Assembly: GCF_963576615.1 (NCBI RefSeq)
Contig: NC_088717.1
Coordinates: 59,446,749 to 59,510,748, forward strand
Direction of reading: 5' to 3'
DNA: 64,000 nt
Source: Watersipora subatra
Taxonomy: Eukaryota; Bryozoa; Gymnolaemata; Cheilostomatida; Watersiporidae
Shown here piece by piece: positions 23,487 to 37,000 of this stretch. Under the pieces are notes generated by a model. It saw only the letters and a program-made list of their open reading frames with translations. It had not been told where the DNA came from and ran no database searches. The position numbers were made by a program, and so were the translations under genes. How positions within the stretch are numbered: the stretch's first letter is position 1; each line of letters begins with the position of its first letter.

Positions 23487-26388
23487 CTCTCCCTCCCTCT
23501 CTCTCTACCTCTCTCTCTCTCTACCTCTCTCTATCCCTCTCTCCCCCCTCTCTCTCTCTCTACCTCTCTCTCTCTCTCCCTCTCTCTCTACCTCCCTCTC
23601 TCTCTCCCTCTCTCTCTCTCTACCTCCCTCTCTCTTTCCCTCTCTCTCACTACCTCTCTTTCTCTCTACCTCTCTCTCTCTACCTCCCTCTCTCTCTCCC
23701 TCCCTCTCTCTCTCTCCCTCTCTCTCTCTCTCTACCTCTCTCTCTCTCTCCCTCTCTCTCTACCTCCCTCTCTCTCTCCCTCTCTCTCTCTCTACCTCCC
23801 TCTCTCTTTCCCTCTCTCTCTCTACCTCTCTTTCTCTCTACCTCTCTCTCTCTCTACCTCCCTCTCTCTCTCCCTCCCTCTCTCTCTCTCCCTCTCTCTC
23901 TCTCTCTACCTCTCTCTCGCAGTTAGTCGAAGAAGCAATGACTGTCTATGGTTGTGGTTTACGTATGATAGCAGATTTCCAATCAGCTCGATTACAAGCA
24001 ATCATCTGTCATAAGTTTGTTTAATGTATGAGTAATAACGTAGCATAAAATGCCTTTGTTCAGGCTATAGGGACTTGTGAGTTTTGTTCTCTCCTTCAAT
24101 AAAAGGCAGCAGTAGATTAGCGGTAGATTACTGCTGAAACTAATGTTAATCTTATCTGCACACACCAGAGTTAAAATATGTGTGTTTTTGATAGTTTCTA
24201 ACGCAGCTAGTCACCCTCTATTGACTACTCAGGTTGCTAGACCAAATGGATTTGTTGTTCAGCTCAGAAGCAAAGAATTTTTATTCACGTCTTTGGCTGC
24301 GATTTGATGGATAATCTGCTGAGATCTAACTAGTTTATTGTTTTTTACTGGTGGATATTCTATTGACCATTGACCAGTCATGGAGCTCAGTTTATTACTA
24401 TTTACTGGTGGATATTCTATTGACCAGTCATGGAGCTCAGTTTATTGTTATTTACTGGTGGATATTCTATTGACCATTGACCAGTCATAGAGCTCAGTTC
24501 ATTGTTATTTACTGGTGGATATTCTATTGACCATTGACCAGTCATAGAGCTCAGTTTATTACTATTTGCTGGTGGATATTCTATTGACCAGTCATGGAGC
24601 TCAGTTTATTGTTATTTACTAGTGGATATTCTATTGACCATTGACCAATCATAGAGCTCAGTTTATTATTATTTACTGGTGGATATTCTATTGACCATTG
24701 ACCAATTATAGAGCTAATGTCAACTAGCAGCTCTTGTGCCCCCTTCTACAGGTTTGACAGCTCACCATACACATTTAAAGTTACCAATGTTGACCAGCTG
24801 GACCCCTCAGACGAGGCCATGTTTGAGTTCACTTCAGGTGAGAAATGACTAGCCTTAAACAATCACAGAGAAAACTTTGTTGTATTTCGCTCTGTACTTT
24901 TAAGGGCATGCTGGCAAAATTAACTCATTTTGGTGATATTCCTAGTACACCCCTAGTACACCCCTTGTACACCCCTTATGATTTTTAAGGGTTTTACGTG
25001 CATTTAATAATAAGGAAATAAATCCTAATTTATTCATATGCAGAGTGAAGTGAATTCTATAACTCAATTTGAATTACAAAAAAGAAAACTAACAGCCACA
25101 CTAGACATACGCAGGCATCGCCTAATGTACTGCACGAATGACACTTGGTATACATACCTTCTTTACAACTCATGCATGGTGTTACTACAATGGCAGTTAG
25201 CTTGAGTCTGATAGGCTAACAATGTTCGAAGGTTCCATTACCTAAAGCAAAACTAACAATTTTCTCGTTGTTAAACATATGCTTGGTGTGTAATAGCAGC
25301 TAATCCTAAAAGGCTGATTTGTCATATTTTATCTACGCAACTTTTATTGAAAAGTTTATTTTTGAGCTCATATTTACTTACTCATATTACTACTGTGATG
25401 TCACTCATATTACTACTGTGATGTTACTCATATTATTACTGTGATGTTACTTATATTACTACTGTGATGTTACTCAAATTACTACTCTGATGTTACTTAT
25501 ATTACTACTGTGATGTTACTCAAATTACTACTCTGATGTTACTTATATTACTACTGTGATGTTACTCATATTACTACTGTGATGTTACTCATATTACTAC
25601 TGTGATGTTACTCATATTATTACTGTGATGTTACTTATATTATTACTGTGATGTTACTCAAATTACTACTCTGATGTTACTCATATTACTACTGTGATGT
25701 TACTCAAATTACTACTCTGATGTTACTTATATTACTACTGTGATGTTACTCATATTACTACTGTGATGTTACTCATATTACTACTGTGATGTCACTCACA
25801 TTATTACTGTGATGTTACTCATATTACTACTGTGATGTTACTCATATTACTACTGTGATGTTACTCATATTATTACTGCGATGATACTCATATTACTACT
25901 GTGATGTTACTCATATTACTACTGTGATGTTACTCAAATTACTACTGTGATGTTACTCATATTATTACTGTGATGTTACTCATATTACTACTGTGATGTT
26001 ACTCATATTACTACTGTGATGTTACTCATATTATTACTCTGATGTTACTCCTATTACTACTGTTATTGCAGATAGGCAAATTATAAACATGACCATCTTC
26101 CTAGAGATTGCGCCTGTTACAACTTGAATTTGTTTTCCTTGACCTGACTCTTTTAATTTTTAGGTGATCTAAAGTTTAAACGAAAGAAATGTTTACAGGT
26201 ATTTTGACAAAATGGGTCTGGAAGTAGTTGCAAATTCTGCCTTTCACCTTTTCCAGTTTTTTACTGATGCAAAACAGAATACAACCTTCAGCGTAAAATC
26301 AACTTTTTACCCCTCATTGGCAATAAGCATACTTCTTGTAGCTGGAATAGTTTTGAGATGTATACAACATCTGTTTTATTGGTTATAG
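21671..26388 (+). CDS. Secreted CUB-like domain protein with hydrophobic C-terminal anchor
   Basis: Seven exons: 21671-21737, 21937-22094, 22509-22657, 23927-23962, 24752-24837, 26164-26198, 26257-26388, giving 220 residues. The ATG at 21671 is chosen because it opens a signal peptide (MSTNDLSVLVTLALLGVCLA); the frame stays open upstream to 21542 but adds no signal. Residues about 27-165 fit a divergent CUB fold: NCGG at 28-31, GDC at 55-57, two more cysteines in exon 3 (KKCGG and HFCSK), then the WLWFTFDSSP strand that spans exons 4 and 5. Exon 4 is only 36 bp, and its acceptor (TTAG against the CAG four bases earlier) was chosen by phase. Exon 7 encodes FFTDAKQNTT and then a hydrophobic run, SLAISILLVAGIVL, near the C-terminus, so the product is probably membrane-attached. 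CUB domains bind proteins or glycans outside cells; the ligand is unknown. Exon 5 can also join 26958 in frame. Confidence 0.72.
22680..23919 (+). repeat. 1.24-kb CT-rich simple-sequence tract, intron 3 of the CUB gene
   Basis: Almost pure pyrimidine: (CT)n mixed with CCCTCTCTCTCTACCTC-type units. All three forward frames stay open as Leu/Ser/Pro-rich strings, which is a composition artefact. It runs directly into the acceptor of the 36-bp exon 4. Such tracts can form triplex (H-) DNA. Confidence 0.95.
24330..24720. repeat. About 57-bp minisatellite, about 7 copies, intron 4 of the CUB gene
   Basis: The unit contains ACTGGTGGATATTCTATTGA and GTCATGGAGCTCAGTTTATT. Some copies lack a 9-bp CCATTGACC duplication, so unit length varies. 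It ends about 30 bp before exon 5. Confidence 0.9.
25375..26065. repeat. 23-bp minisatellite, about 29 copies, intron 5 of the CUB gene
   Basis: The unit is ATTACTACTGTGATGTTACT plus CAT. Variants TATTACTG and CAAATTACTACTCTG recur in blocks. It lies between the CUB exon 5 and the anchor exons. Confidence 0.92.
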
Positions 26389-26777
26389 GCACAATAGTTT
26401 CACAATTTAATCTCATATTTGATACCATAAACCTTTAGTCTGATGCATTGCAGACTACGCACAAAACCAGCAGGTGAACAGTGAAAAGATTGAGATTTGT
26501 CCAGCATTGTTACAAAAGTAAATACATGCAGCTGTAATCTATTGCATACATATTCTATGTTAATGTGTATTAGTGCATATAATGTATATGTTGGCACTGT
26601 AAAGATTTTTTTATCCATAATAATGTAGCTCTTAAAGCACTTTTGTGCAATATGGCAGTAGTTATTCAATTGCAGACAAATTATGTTCTCATAAAGGTTT
26701 CTTTAAGCCATAAGATCTGCTTCGGTCGCACTGGCACAAAAGAGTAAATACTGCATATAACTGGCTTAAATTACAAA

Positions 26778-26829
26778 ATGTTTTGTTATTTATCTAGCAT
26801 AATATTTTTATCAACTTGCACACTTTTGT
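26778..26829 (+). other. Candidate independent signal-peptide exon for the mucin/cysteine-module gene
   Basis: ATG at 26778 opens 17 codons (MFCYLSSIIFLSTCTLL) that look like a signal peptide. A GT at 26830 leaves phase 1, matching the Thr-rich exon at 26958. The intron would be 128 bp and the donor (TTGT|GTGTGT) is weak. The alternative is that the gene starts with the CUB exons. Confidence 0.35.
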
Positions 26830-26957
26830 GTGTGTGATCCATAGATCTATTAACTATTAAATTATAGTTAATAAGTTTATGGTGTAATCTTAGCTGTTTT
26901 CAAATTGCAGCAATGTACAAACCTATCTTGTCTTTCAATCAGTTTTTTTGGTTTCAG

Positions 26958-28029
26958 CTCCTCAGGGTGTGCAAGCCTTTTGGTCTACTCAATCCACAAC
27001 AAGTGACTTACCAACCACTGCTGACTATCCAACTTCTACTACTGTTGTCACACAAACTGTTAAATTTCCTATTAATCCGACAACACAGAGTCAATCAACA
27101 ACTAAAAAAGAACTAGCAACTGTTATTAAAAAACTGACAACTCCAAAACAGAAAACTATCACAATGGTCGCAACTAGTAATGCTGCTAAAGAACCATCAA
27201 CCACTGCAATAAAGCTGATAACCACCTCTACAGCCGAACCAACAACAACCATAACAAAATTTACCACCCCTACGACAGAACATACAACAACCTCAATAAA
27301 ACTAACATCTACAACAGAACCGACAACCACTACAACAGAACCAACAACAGCCACAACAAAACCAACAACAATCATAACTAAGCCGACAACCACCTCTACA
27401 ACAACCACAACAAAACCGAGGATCACCATTACAACAAAACCGGCAACCACCACAACGAAACCAACAACAAACACAATAAAACCAACAACCACCACATCAG
27501 CATCAACAACAACCACAACAAAACCGGCAACTACCACAGCAACATCAACAACTACTACAACAACATCAACAACCACCACATCAGCATCAACAACAACCAC
27601 AATAAAACCATCAACCACCACATCAGCATCAACAACCACAACAAAACCGACAATCACCACAACAGAATCAACGACAACCACAACAAATTCAACAAGAATC
27701 ATAACTAAACCGACAACCACCTCTACAACAACCACAACAAAACCGACGACCACCACTACATCAAAACCGACAACCACCACAACAAAACCAGCACCAACCC
27801 CGATAAAACCAACTACCACCACATCAGCATCAACAACAACTACAACAAAACTGGCAACTACCACAACAACATCGACAACCACCACAACAAAACCATCAAC
27901 CAACGCAACAAAACCAACCACCACAATAAAACCAACAACAACTACTTTGAGACCAACAACTATCCCATCAAAACAACCAACTCTGACTGCTTCACCTGAG
28001 TCAACAACTACAAAATTTCCAGGATATAG
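26958..28029 (+). other. Thr-rich mucin-like exon of the cysteine-module gene
   Basis: One 1072-bp exon, phase 1 to phase 2. It encodes APQGVQAFWSTQSTTSDLPT followed by Thr-rich text built of KPTTTT, SASTTTTT and EPTTTT words. Codon variation among Thr triplets (ACA, ACC, ACT, ACG) and the strong acceptor (GGTTTCAG) support coding. The complementary strand is open as a Val-rich frame, an artefact of the ACN/GTN complement. Such regions are usually densely O-glycosylated. Confidence 0.75.
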
Positions 28030-31000
28030 GTTAGTGTGTTTATAACAGCATGCGCTACATTCATTCGTACTATAGATCTTCCTTGAAATGAAAGGTTTTA
28101 GGTAATGAGGTCTGGAGCTACTATAGTTAGTAACATGTGTATATGCAATCTGGTTGAACTAATACAAGGCTTGTTGTCTACATGGCTTTTAGATGGATCA
28201 GCCGAGAAGTGGCTTTGCTTTGAAGTTGCCTTGAACCATAAGAGAATGTTTATAGAGTAAAAGGTTTCCTGTTGGAGTTGTTTTACCAAAATTAAAGTTC
28301 AACAGACCTCCATAAAACAGTCAAAAATTGAAAATCATACCAGCATATGTGTCGAGTCTGAGTAGAGCCTAATTGGCTGTAGCTATTTCTGAAGAGATGC
28401 ACCAAAGTTGTAAGGGTAAAAACTGCTTGAAAGAAAAGTGTTTGCTGGGTGAGAGCTGACATACATGTACATGTAATAGCAAGTAAAAAGATAAAATGTT
28501 TCAAATGTTGAGTACTTTAGGAATGAGATATAAAGTGTATATCATAAAAATATATGTCAATTGATTTATGTAACGCCTACCACTAGTGAAGGGCTGAAAT
28601 TAAGCTCATAAGACAAGGTCTTTTGTATCCATGTTTTTATGGAGTTGTGTTATCAACTTTGTAGTTTTCCTATGTAAGATAAATCTTTATATATTTTAGA
28701 AAGATGTATTATTATATTATAAATTTTACTTGTTTTTTATACAGTTGCGCCTGCTCCTTCACCTCAAGCAGGTCTTATGGAAGCTTCAATTGGAGCCCAC
28801 ATATTGTGCCAGCTGGTGGGATTATACCAGACAAGAATGTACAAGCTAGCAACTGCCAACAAGCCACAAGTCTCTGCAAAACCTATTGTGCAAAGGAAAG
28901 TATGTATCATAACTAGCAGTATCATAACTCGTTGGTAATCGAATGCGTCTGCCACTAGGAAACACTATTCTGCAGTTTTGCTGATCGTCAAATGTTGAAT
29001 GTTTTAACTGATTCATTTGTTTAACTGACTCATTCAAGTATGATTTCAATGCTTTGTTGTAGTGAAAGACAAAAGACTAAATATCACTGGAGCTCAGTCT
29101 AAGCTAGCAAATGGTATAACACTTGGTAAGGGCCTATCGCTATCGCTATTGTCTAACTAGGAATGTGTCATTAGAGAGTGGCTGACACCAGTATATAGAA
29201 TGAATTTCAATTCAATATAGAATATATATATTTTCAAATATATATAAATATATAAAATTAAATTTTAAATATAAGATTAAGAATAAATTTTTAAGTATAT
29301 ATATTTAGAATATATATATATATTTTATATATATATTCTCAATTTCAATATAGAATGAATTTAATAGCATGAATGTAGCAGTATATGGGCATAAGCACAA
29401 CATGACCTAGATGTTCAACAAGAGTACCAGGCTTAAATATAGCAGTGCACAAACACAGGAGCACATGAACCTAATCAGACTGCAGCAACACAACACATGA
29501 ACACAATCAGGCTGAAGCAACACAACACATGAACATAATCAGGCTGAAGCAACACAACACATGAACATAACCAGGCTGAAGCAACACAGCACATGAACAT
29601 AACTAGACTGAAGCAACACAGCACATGAACATAACTAGACTGAAGCAACACAGCACATGAACATAACCAGGCTGAAGCAACACAGCGCATAAACATAACT
29701 AGACTGAAACAACAAAGCACATGAACATAACCAGACTGAAGCAACACAGCACATGAACATAACCAGACTGAATCAACACGACACATGAACATAATCAGGC
29801 TGAGTCAACACAACACATGAACATAATCAGGCTGAAGCAACACAACGCATGCACATAACCAGACTGAAGCAACACAGCACATGAACATAACCAGACTGAA
29901 GCAACACACCGCATGAACATAACCAGGCTGAAGCTACACAACACATGAACATAACCAGACTGAGTCAACACAGCACATGAACATAACCAGACTGAAGCTA
30001 CACAGCGCATGAACATAACCAGACTGAAGCTACACAGCGCATGAACATAACCAGGCTGAATCAACACGACACATGAACATAATCAGGCTGAGTCAACACA
30101 ACGCATGAACCTAACCAGGCTGAAGCAACACAGCAAATGAACATAACCAGGCGGAAACAACACAGCAAATGAACATCACCAGGCGGAAACAACACAGCAC
30201 ATGAACATAACCAGGCTGAAACAACACAGCATATGAACATAATCAGGCTGAAGCAACACAGCATATAAACATAACCAGACTGAAGCAACACAGCACATGA
30301 ACATAACCAGACTGAAGCAACACAGCACATGAACATAACCAGGCTGAGTCAACACAGCGCATGAACATAACCAGGCTGAGTCAACACAGCGCATGAACAT
30401 AACCAAGATGAAACAGAACAGTGTTTAAGAACAACATGATCTAAACAACAGTTTTACAAAACCAGGCCCAAAGTATAACAGTACATGAACATAAACAGGC
30501 CAAAGTGCAATGACACATGACCTCAACATGACCTTAACAAAGCCTAACTAAAGGCTAAACTAAAACAGTATATCTATGTAGTGAGATATTTATAGAGTGC
30601 TGAATGTCACTGAGTTCATTAAAAAATTTTTTATAAATGAAGTTGTAAGGGAAGTCAATAAAAACCAGGAAGTAAATTAAAAACAGTACTTGGTGGGTTC
30701 AGTATAGATTATTTTGTTATATGGAGGAATTTAGAGACTAACTGCCACTTGAAATCGATACTTTTTATAATATTCAATAATTTAATTTTAAAAACTTACA
30801 TACTCAATTTTACTTCTGAGTGAGTGAGTAGTACAGCGTAGTTAGCCCAAGGAAAAAAGCCTTAAAAAATCATGGTTATTAATGAGAACTACTTATATAT
30901 CCATAACTTGTGTCTGAATGGCAATCTATTTAAAATATTTAACATATTAAAAAACAGTAAAACAAAATAATCAATAACTGGAATATTGCAGCTGAAGTAT

Positions 31001-34000
31001 CGGTAGTGTTACTCCAGCTCTCATCATATATCTGTAATAAGACACTGTGTAGATGAGCATATATCTGTAATAAGACACTGTGTAGATGAGCATATACCTG
31101 TAATAAGACACTGTGTAGATGAGCATATATCTGTAATAAGACACTGTGTAGATGAGCATATACCTGTAATAAGACACTGTGTAGATGAGCATATATCTGT
31201 AATAAGACAGTGTGTAGATGAGCATATATCTGTAATAAGACACTGTGTAGATGAGCATATATCTGTAATAAGACACTGTGTAGATGAGCATATATCTGTA
31301 ATAAGACACTGTGTAGATGAGCATATATCTGTAATAAGACACTGTGTAGATGAGCATATACCTGTAATAAGACACTGTGTAGATGAGCATATATCTGTAA
31401 TAAGACACTGAGTAGATGAGCATATACCTGTAATAAGACACTGTGTAGATGAGCATATATCTGTAATAAGACACTTCGTAGATGAGCATATATCTGTAAT
31501 AAGACAGTGTGTAGATGAGCATATATCTGTAATAAGACACTGTGTAGATGAGCATATATCTGTAATAAGACACTTCGTAGATGAGCATATATCTGTAATA
31601 AGACACTTCGTAGATGAGCATATATCTGTAATAAGACAGTGTGTAGATGAGCATATATCTGTAATAAGACACTGTGTAGATGAGCATATATCTGTAATAA
31701 GACACTGTGTAGATGAGCATATATCTGTAATAAGACACTGTGTAGATGAGCATATATCTGTAATAAGACACTGTGTAGATGAGCATATATCTGTAATAAG
31801 ACACTGTGTAGATGAGCATATATCTGTAATAAGACACTGTGTAGATGAGCATATATCTGTAATAAGACACTTTGTAGATGAGCATATACCTGTGATAAGA
31901 CACTGTGTAGATGAGCATATACCTGTAATAAGACACTGTGTAGATGAGCATATACCTGTAATAAGACACTGTGTAGATGAGCATATATCTGTTATAAGAC
32001 ACTGTGTAGATGAGCATATATCTGTAATAAGACACTGTGTAGATGAGCATATATATGTAATAAGACAGTGTGTAGATGAGCATATACCTGTAATAAGACA
32101 CTGTGTAGATGAGCATATATCTGTAATAAGACACTGTGTAGATGAGCATATATCTGTAATAAGACACTGTGTAGATGAGCATATATCTGTAATAAGACAC
32201 TGTGTAGATGAGCATATACCTGTAATAAGACACTGTGTAGATGAGCATATATCTGTAATAAGACACTGTGTAGATGAGCATATACCTGTAATAAGACACT
32301 GTGTAGATGAGCATATATCTGTAATAAGACAGTGTGTAGATGAGCATATATCTGTAATAAGACACTGTGTAGATGAGCATATATCTGTAATAAGACAGTG
32401 TGTAGATGAGCATATATCTGTAATAAGACACTGTGTAGATGAGCATATATCTGTAATAAGACACTGTGTAGATGAGCATATACCTGTAATAAGACACTGT
32501 GTAGATGAGCATATACCTGTAATAAGACACTGTGTAGATGAGCATATATCTGTAATAAGACACTTTGTAGATGAGCATATACCTGTAATAAGACACTGTG
32601 TAGATGAGCATATATCTGTAATAAGACACTGTGTAGATGAGCATATACCTGTAATAAGACACTGTGTAGATGAGCATATACCTGTAATAAGACACTGTGT
32701 AGATGAGCATATATCTGTAATAAGACACTGTGTAGATGAGCATATACTTGTAATAAGACACTGTGTAGATGAGCATATACCTGTAATAAGACACTTCGTA
32801 GATGAGCATATACCTGTAATAAGACACTGTGTAGATGAGCATATATCTGTAATAAGACACTGTGTAGATGAGCATATACCTGTAATAAGACACTGTGTAG
32901 ATGAGCATATACCTGTAATAAGACACTGTGTAGATGAGCATATATCTGTAATAAGACACTGTGTAGATGAGCATATACTTGTAATAAGACACTGTGTAGA
33001 TGAGCATATACCTGTAATAAGACACTTCGTAGATGAGCATATACCTGTAATAAGACACTGTGTAGATGAGCATATATCTGTAATAAGACACTGTGTAGAT
33101 GAGCATATATATGTAATAAGACACTGTGTAGATGAGCATATACCTGTAATAAGACACTGTGTAGATGAGCATATATCTGTAATAAGACAGTGTGTAGATG
33201 AGCATATACCTGTAATAAGACACTGTGTAGATGAGCATATATCTGTAATAAGACAGTGTGTAGATGAGCATATACCTGTAATAAGACACTGTGTAGATGA
33301 GCATATATCTGTAATAAGACACTGTGTAGATGAGCATATATATGTAATAAGACACTGTGTAGATGAGCATATACCTGTAATAAGACACTGTGTAGATGAG
33401 CATATATCTGTAATAAGACACTGTGTAGATGAGCATATACCTGTAATAAGACACTGTGTAGATGAGCATATATCTGTAATAAGACACTGTGTAGATGAGC
33501 ATATATATGTAATAAGACACTGTGTAGATGAGCATATACCTGTAATAAGACACTGTGTAGATGAGCATATATATGTAATAAGACACTGTGTAGATGAGCA
33601 TATACCTGTAATAAGACACTGTGTAGATGAGCATATATCTGTAATAAGACAGTGTGTAGATGAGCATATACCTGTAATAAGACAGTGTGTAGATGAGCAT
33701 ATACCTGTAATAAGACACTGTGTAGATGAGCATATATATGTAATAAGACAGTGTGTAGATGAGCATATACCTGTAATAAGACACTGTGTAGATGAGCATA
33801 TATCTGTAATAAGACGCTGTGTAGATGAGCATATATATGTAATAAGACAGTGTGTAGATGAGCATATACCTGTAATAAGACACTGTGTAGATGAGCATAT
33901 ATCTGTAATAAGACACTGTGTAGATGAGCATATACCTGTAATAAGACACTTTGTAGATGAGCATATACCTGTAATAAGACACTGTGTAGATGAGCATATA

Positions 34001-37000
34001 TCTGTAATAAGACACTGTGTAGATGAGCATATATCTGTAATAAGACACTGTGTAGATGAGCATATACCTGTAATAAGACACTTTGTAGATGAGCATATAC
34101 CTGTAATAAGACGCTGTGTAGATGAGCATATACCTGAGACTTGTAAATATTTGACAAGAGAAAATGAAACCGACTCTTTACATCACCTTGCTACTCTGAT
34201 CAGGTAGTTTGATATAGGCTGGAGTCTTATTGGCCACTGATTGGTTTTTATTATAGTTATAAGGGTTTTGAAGGCTGCTATAACTTCTACATACTGATAT
34301 GCTAGACACACCAGTGCAACATTGTTACTTCCAGTGTTATCACAAGGCAATATCTTAGAACCTTAGCAGTGAGTAGTAGTTATAACTCTCTCACACAATT
34401 GTTGATAGACTTAAACAGGTGAAGTAGTCTAGCTCAGTTCACTGACTCAAACTTACACAGAACTCAAATAGCAAACTTCCGTCTTACTTGAGTTACAGAA
34501 GATCAAGTAGCAGTGTGAGCTTTTCTTGCTCATTGTTTGTGATATTGGTGTCTGTGATTAGAAGAAAATGAATGATACTAGCGAACTGTATTGACAGTGA
34601 CAGTGACAGACCATTTATGTAGTTGTAACCAACATACACTCCATGATAGTTAGCTGAAACCAGTCGTATAGCTAAGTAAATGTTTCTTACAGGTGAGAAG
34701 GTTTGTGCAGCCGTCGCATGGAGCTACACTGTTGGACCAGATCTGTCTGTTACTTATCAAGTACCCAGTTGTGTCGCATTGTCAAGGGATGCCTTTGGTT
34801 TAGTAGCTTTGATAGACAACAACTTCTGCTGTAAATGGTCAAGTGTTGCAGGCACTTCTACAATGAAGCACTTCACATGTGTTAATAAGTATGGAAGATA
34901 TGGAGTAACTAGCATATAACACGTTAAAATTTTTGATGACTGCAATCACCAAATCCTTTTACAATAGTATTGTTGCCCTATTCATTTTGAACCTGTAGAT
35001 GGAAACCTTAAACCTGTCTTATTAATTGACCTAAACAGCAGATTTAACGTAACAAGAAACTAGTTGTATCGCTCGCTTAACTTTATAGATTAGAAGTATT
35101 AGATATATTATAGAGTAGATAGAGATATTACAAATTGTATAACTGTATAATTTTGACTGCCACCAGTTGCTAGATTGTTTGACTGATAAACAAGCTAATC
35201 ATGAGATTCTTATTAGAAGTTCATATATAGCAGTAGGTAATTTCAGTTCTATCCAAAGAGCTAATGACAAATGAGATCATTAGTAACAGTACTTTAGAGG
35301 TAGTTAGTAACAGTACTTTAGAGGTAGTTAGTAACAGTACTTTAGAGGTAGTTAGTAACAGTACTTTAGAGGTAGTTAGTAACAGTACTTTAGAGGTAGT
35401 TAGTAACAGTATTTTAGAGGTAGTTAGTAACAGTACTCTAGAGGTAGTTGGTAACAGTACTTTAGAGGTAGTTAGTAACAGTACTTTAGAGGTAGTTAGT
35501 AACAGTAATTTGACAAACCGTAAAAGGTTTGTTCTTACTAACCATTTAATGCTCTCATTTTAGCACCTCAACTTCTCCTAAAACAACTTCAGTACCATCA
35601 ACAGTACCAACAACAACCTCTCCTCTCAGAACTGAAAAGTAAGGTATCAGTAATCAGCACACAGGCTACTGCTATTCAGTTCCCATAATACAGGTTTCTG
35701 GTGCCAGCATCCACTGTATTTTTGATACACTAGTTGTTGGTACTAGTATCCAATCAACTCACCCCATCTTTCTATACTGTATACCAGCTCTTGGTACTGG
35801 AATCAAAACTGTGCGTAGTAGTTATGGATGCTTCTTTGTTGGTAGTAGTGTATTATTATCTGGTCTGCAATTATCACATAATATCTGTTAACATGTAAAC
35901 ATCTACCAGAATCTCTGTATGCATTTAGATGTCAATGTCCAATTAGCTTGCGAAGCAACACAGGCACATCTTCATTTGATATCACACGTAAAATCTATCG
36001 AAACTCAAAACTCATTCCAAGCAAAAACATTCAAGGAGCAGACTGTACAGAAATAAAGACTAACTGTCAAGCATACTGCAATGCATATGGTAAGGGAAAA
36101 TTACATATCTATTGCGCCTAACAACAGTTTATACTTGTAAGTTTATGATGGAATGGTTAAGTGAGCCCAACCTAAAATCTCTGTTTGTGCTTAGAGTGCC
36201 TACCGGTACGTTAAAACGAATAAAGCCTGGTACATATCTGTTTTGATGTTTGATGTTTTGAAGATGGTTTATTTTGATAGTATTTACTCATGTTATAGTT
36301 AAGAGTGCCAACATAACACGAAACAGTGTGATGACAGACACCAGTGGAGTCCATCAGTCGCTTGGTACGTATACATCATGATATTGTCTAGTATATGCTT
36401 TGCATTCTACTTGCCGCCTCATTCTTAGTTCTTGTTTGAATGTTTTATTCTTTACTTTGAACTGAGGCAACTGTTATTTACCTTGGACTGATGCAACTAT
36501 TCTTTATCTTGGACTGATGCAACCGTTCTTTACCTTGGACTGATGTAACTGTATTTATAAATGACTTGAAACTGGACAATTATTGGTTTTAATGACATAA
36601 TATTTTTTTAATGACTTTCATCTTTTGTTAAGGTAGTTTCAGCTGGTTTCAGGTGGTTTTAGTGGCAGTTAGTTTGCAAAGTAATAGGAAAAAATATACG
36701 TATATACAAGTTGCTTGAAGCATAGCGCTTAAATCATCGTAATAAATAACTGTGTAGATACGTGTATTGGTGTTTAGGGACCACTAATGGGAAATGCTTG
36801 TACAGTAATGTTTAGGGAACTACATGTGTGAACTGTTTGTATGTTAATATTAAGGAGACCATATGTGTGACCTCTTTAACACTCCACTAAGACAGTCCGG
36901 GCGAGGAGGCCAACTCGAAGTACTGTACCGAGCTATAAAGTGCAACTTTTCTCCAAACAAGAATACTGTAGCCACAATTCTTTCCAAGCCCTTTTGTTGT

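Larger units (their letters stand above)
28745..35638 (+). other. Cysteine module 1 (4 exons)
   Basis: Exons 28745-28899 (CAC, then C-x6-C-x3-C in NCQQATSLCKTYC), 29063-29125 (linker), 34693-34888 (GEKVC ... FCC ... TC) and 35564-35638 (Thr/Pro linker). Intron phases at the exon edges are 2-1, 1-1, 1-2 and 2-2. The intron between the linker and the GEKVC exon is 5.6 kb and holds the two largest repeat arrays of the gene. Confidence 0.8.

Noticed and set aside
22625-24024. Leu/Ser/Pro-rich frames of up to 433 codons
   Set aside because: Pure CT simple sequence is open in all three frames. Only 22509-22657 and 23927-23962 at its edges fit CUB exons.
27091-27924. 277-codon Val-rich frame on the minus strand
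   Set aside because: It is the complement of the Thr-rich exon: ACN codons read as NGT/GTN. The + strand has splice sites and continuity with the cysteine modules.
29475-30406. Cys/Val/Leu-rich minus-strand frames
   Set aside because: 32-bp minisatellite; each frame is one of the three phases of the same unit.
30971-34207. Reading frames of 1052, 771 and 721 codons on both strands
   Set aside because: They are translations of the 33-bp satellite, open only because the period is a multiple of three. They lie inside an intron, have no domain, and several overlap each other in different frames.
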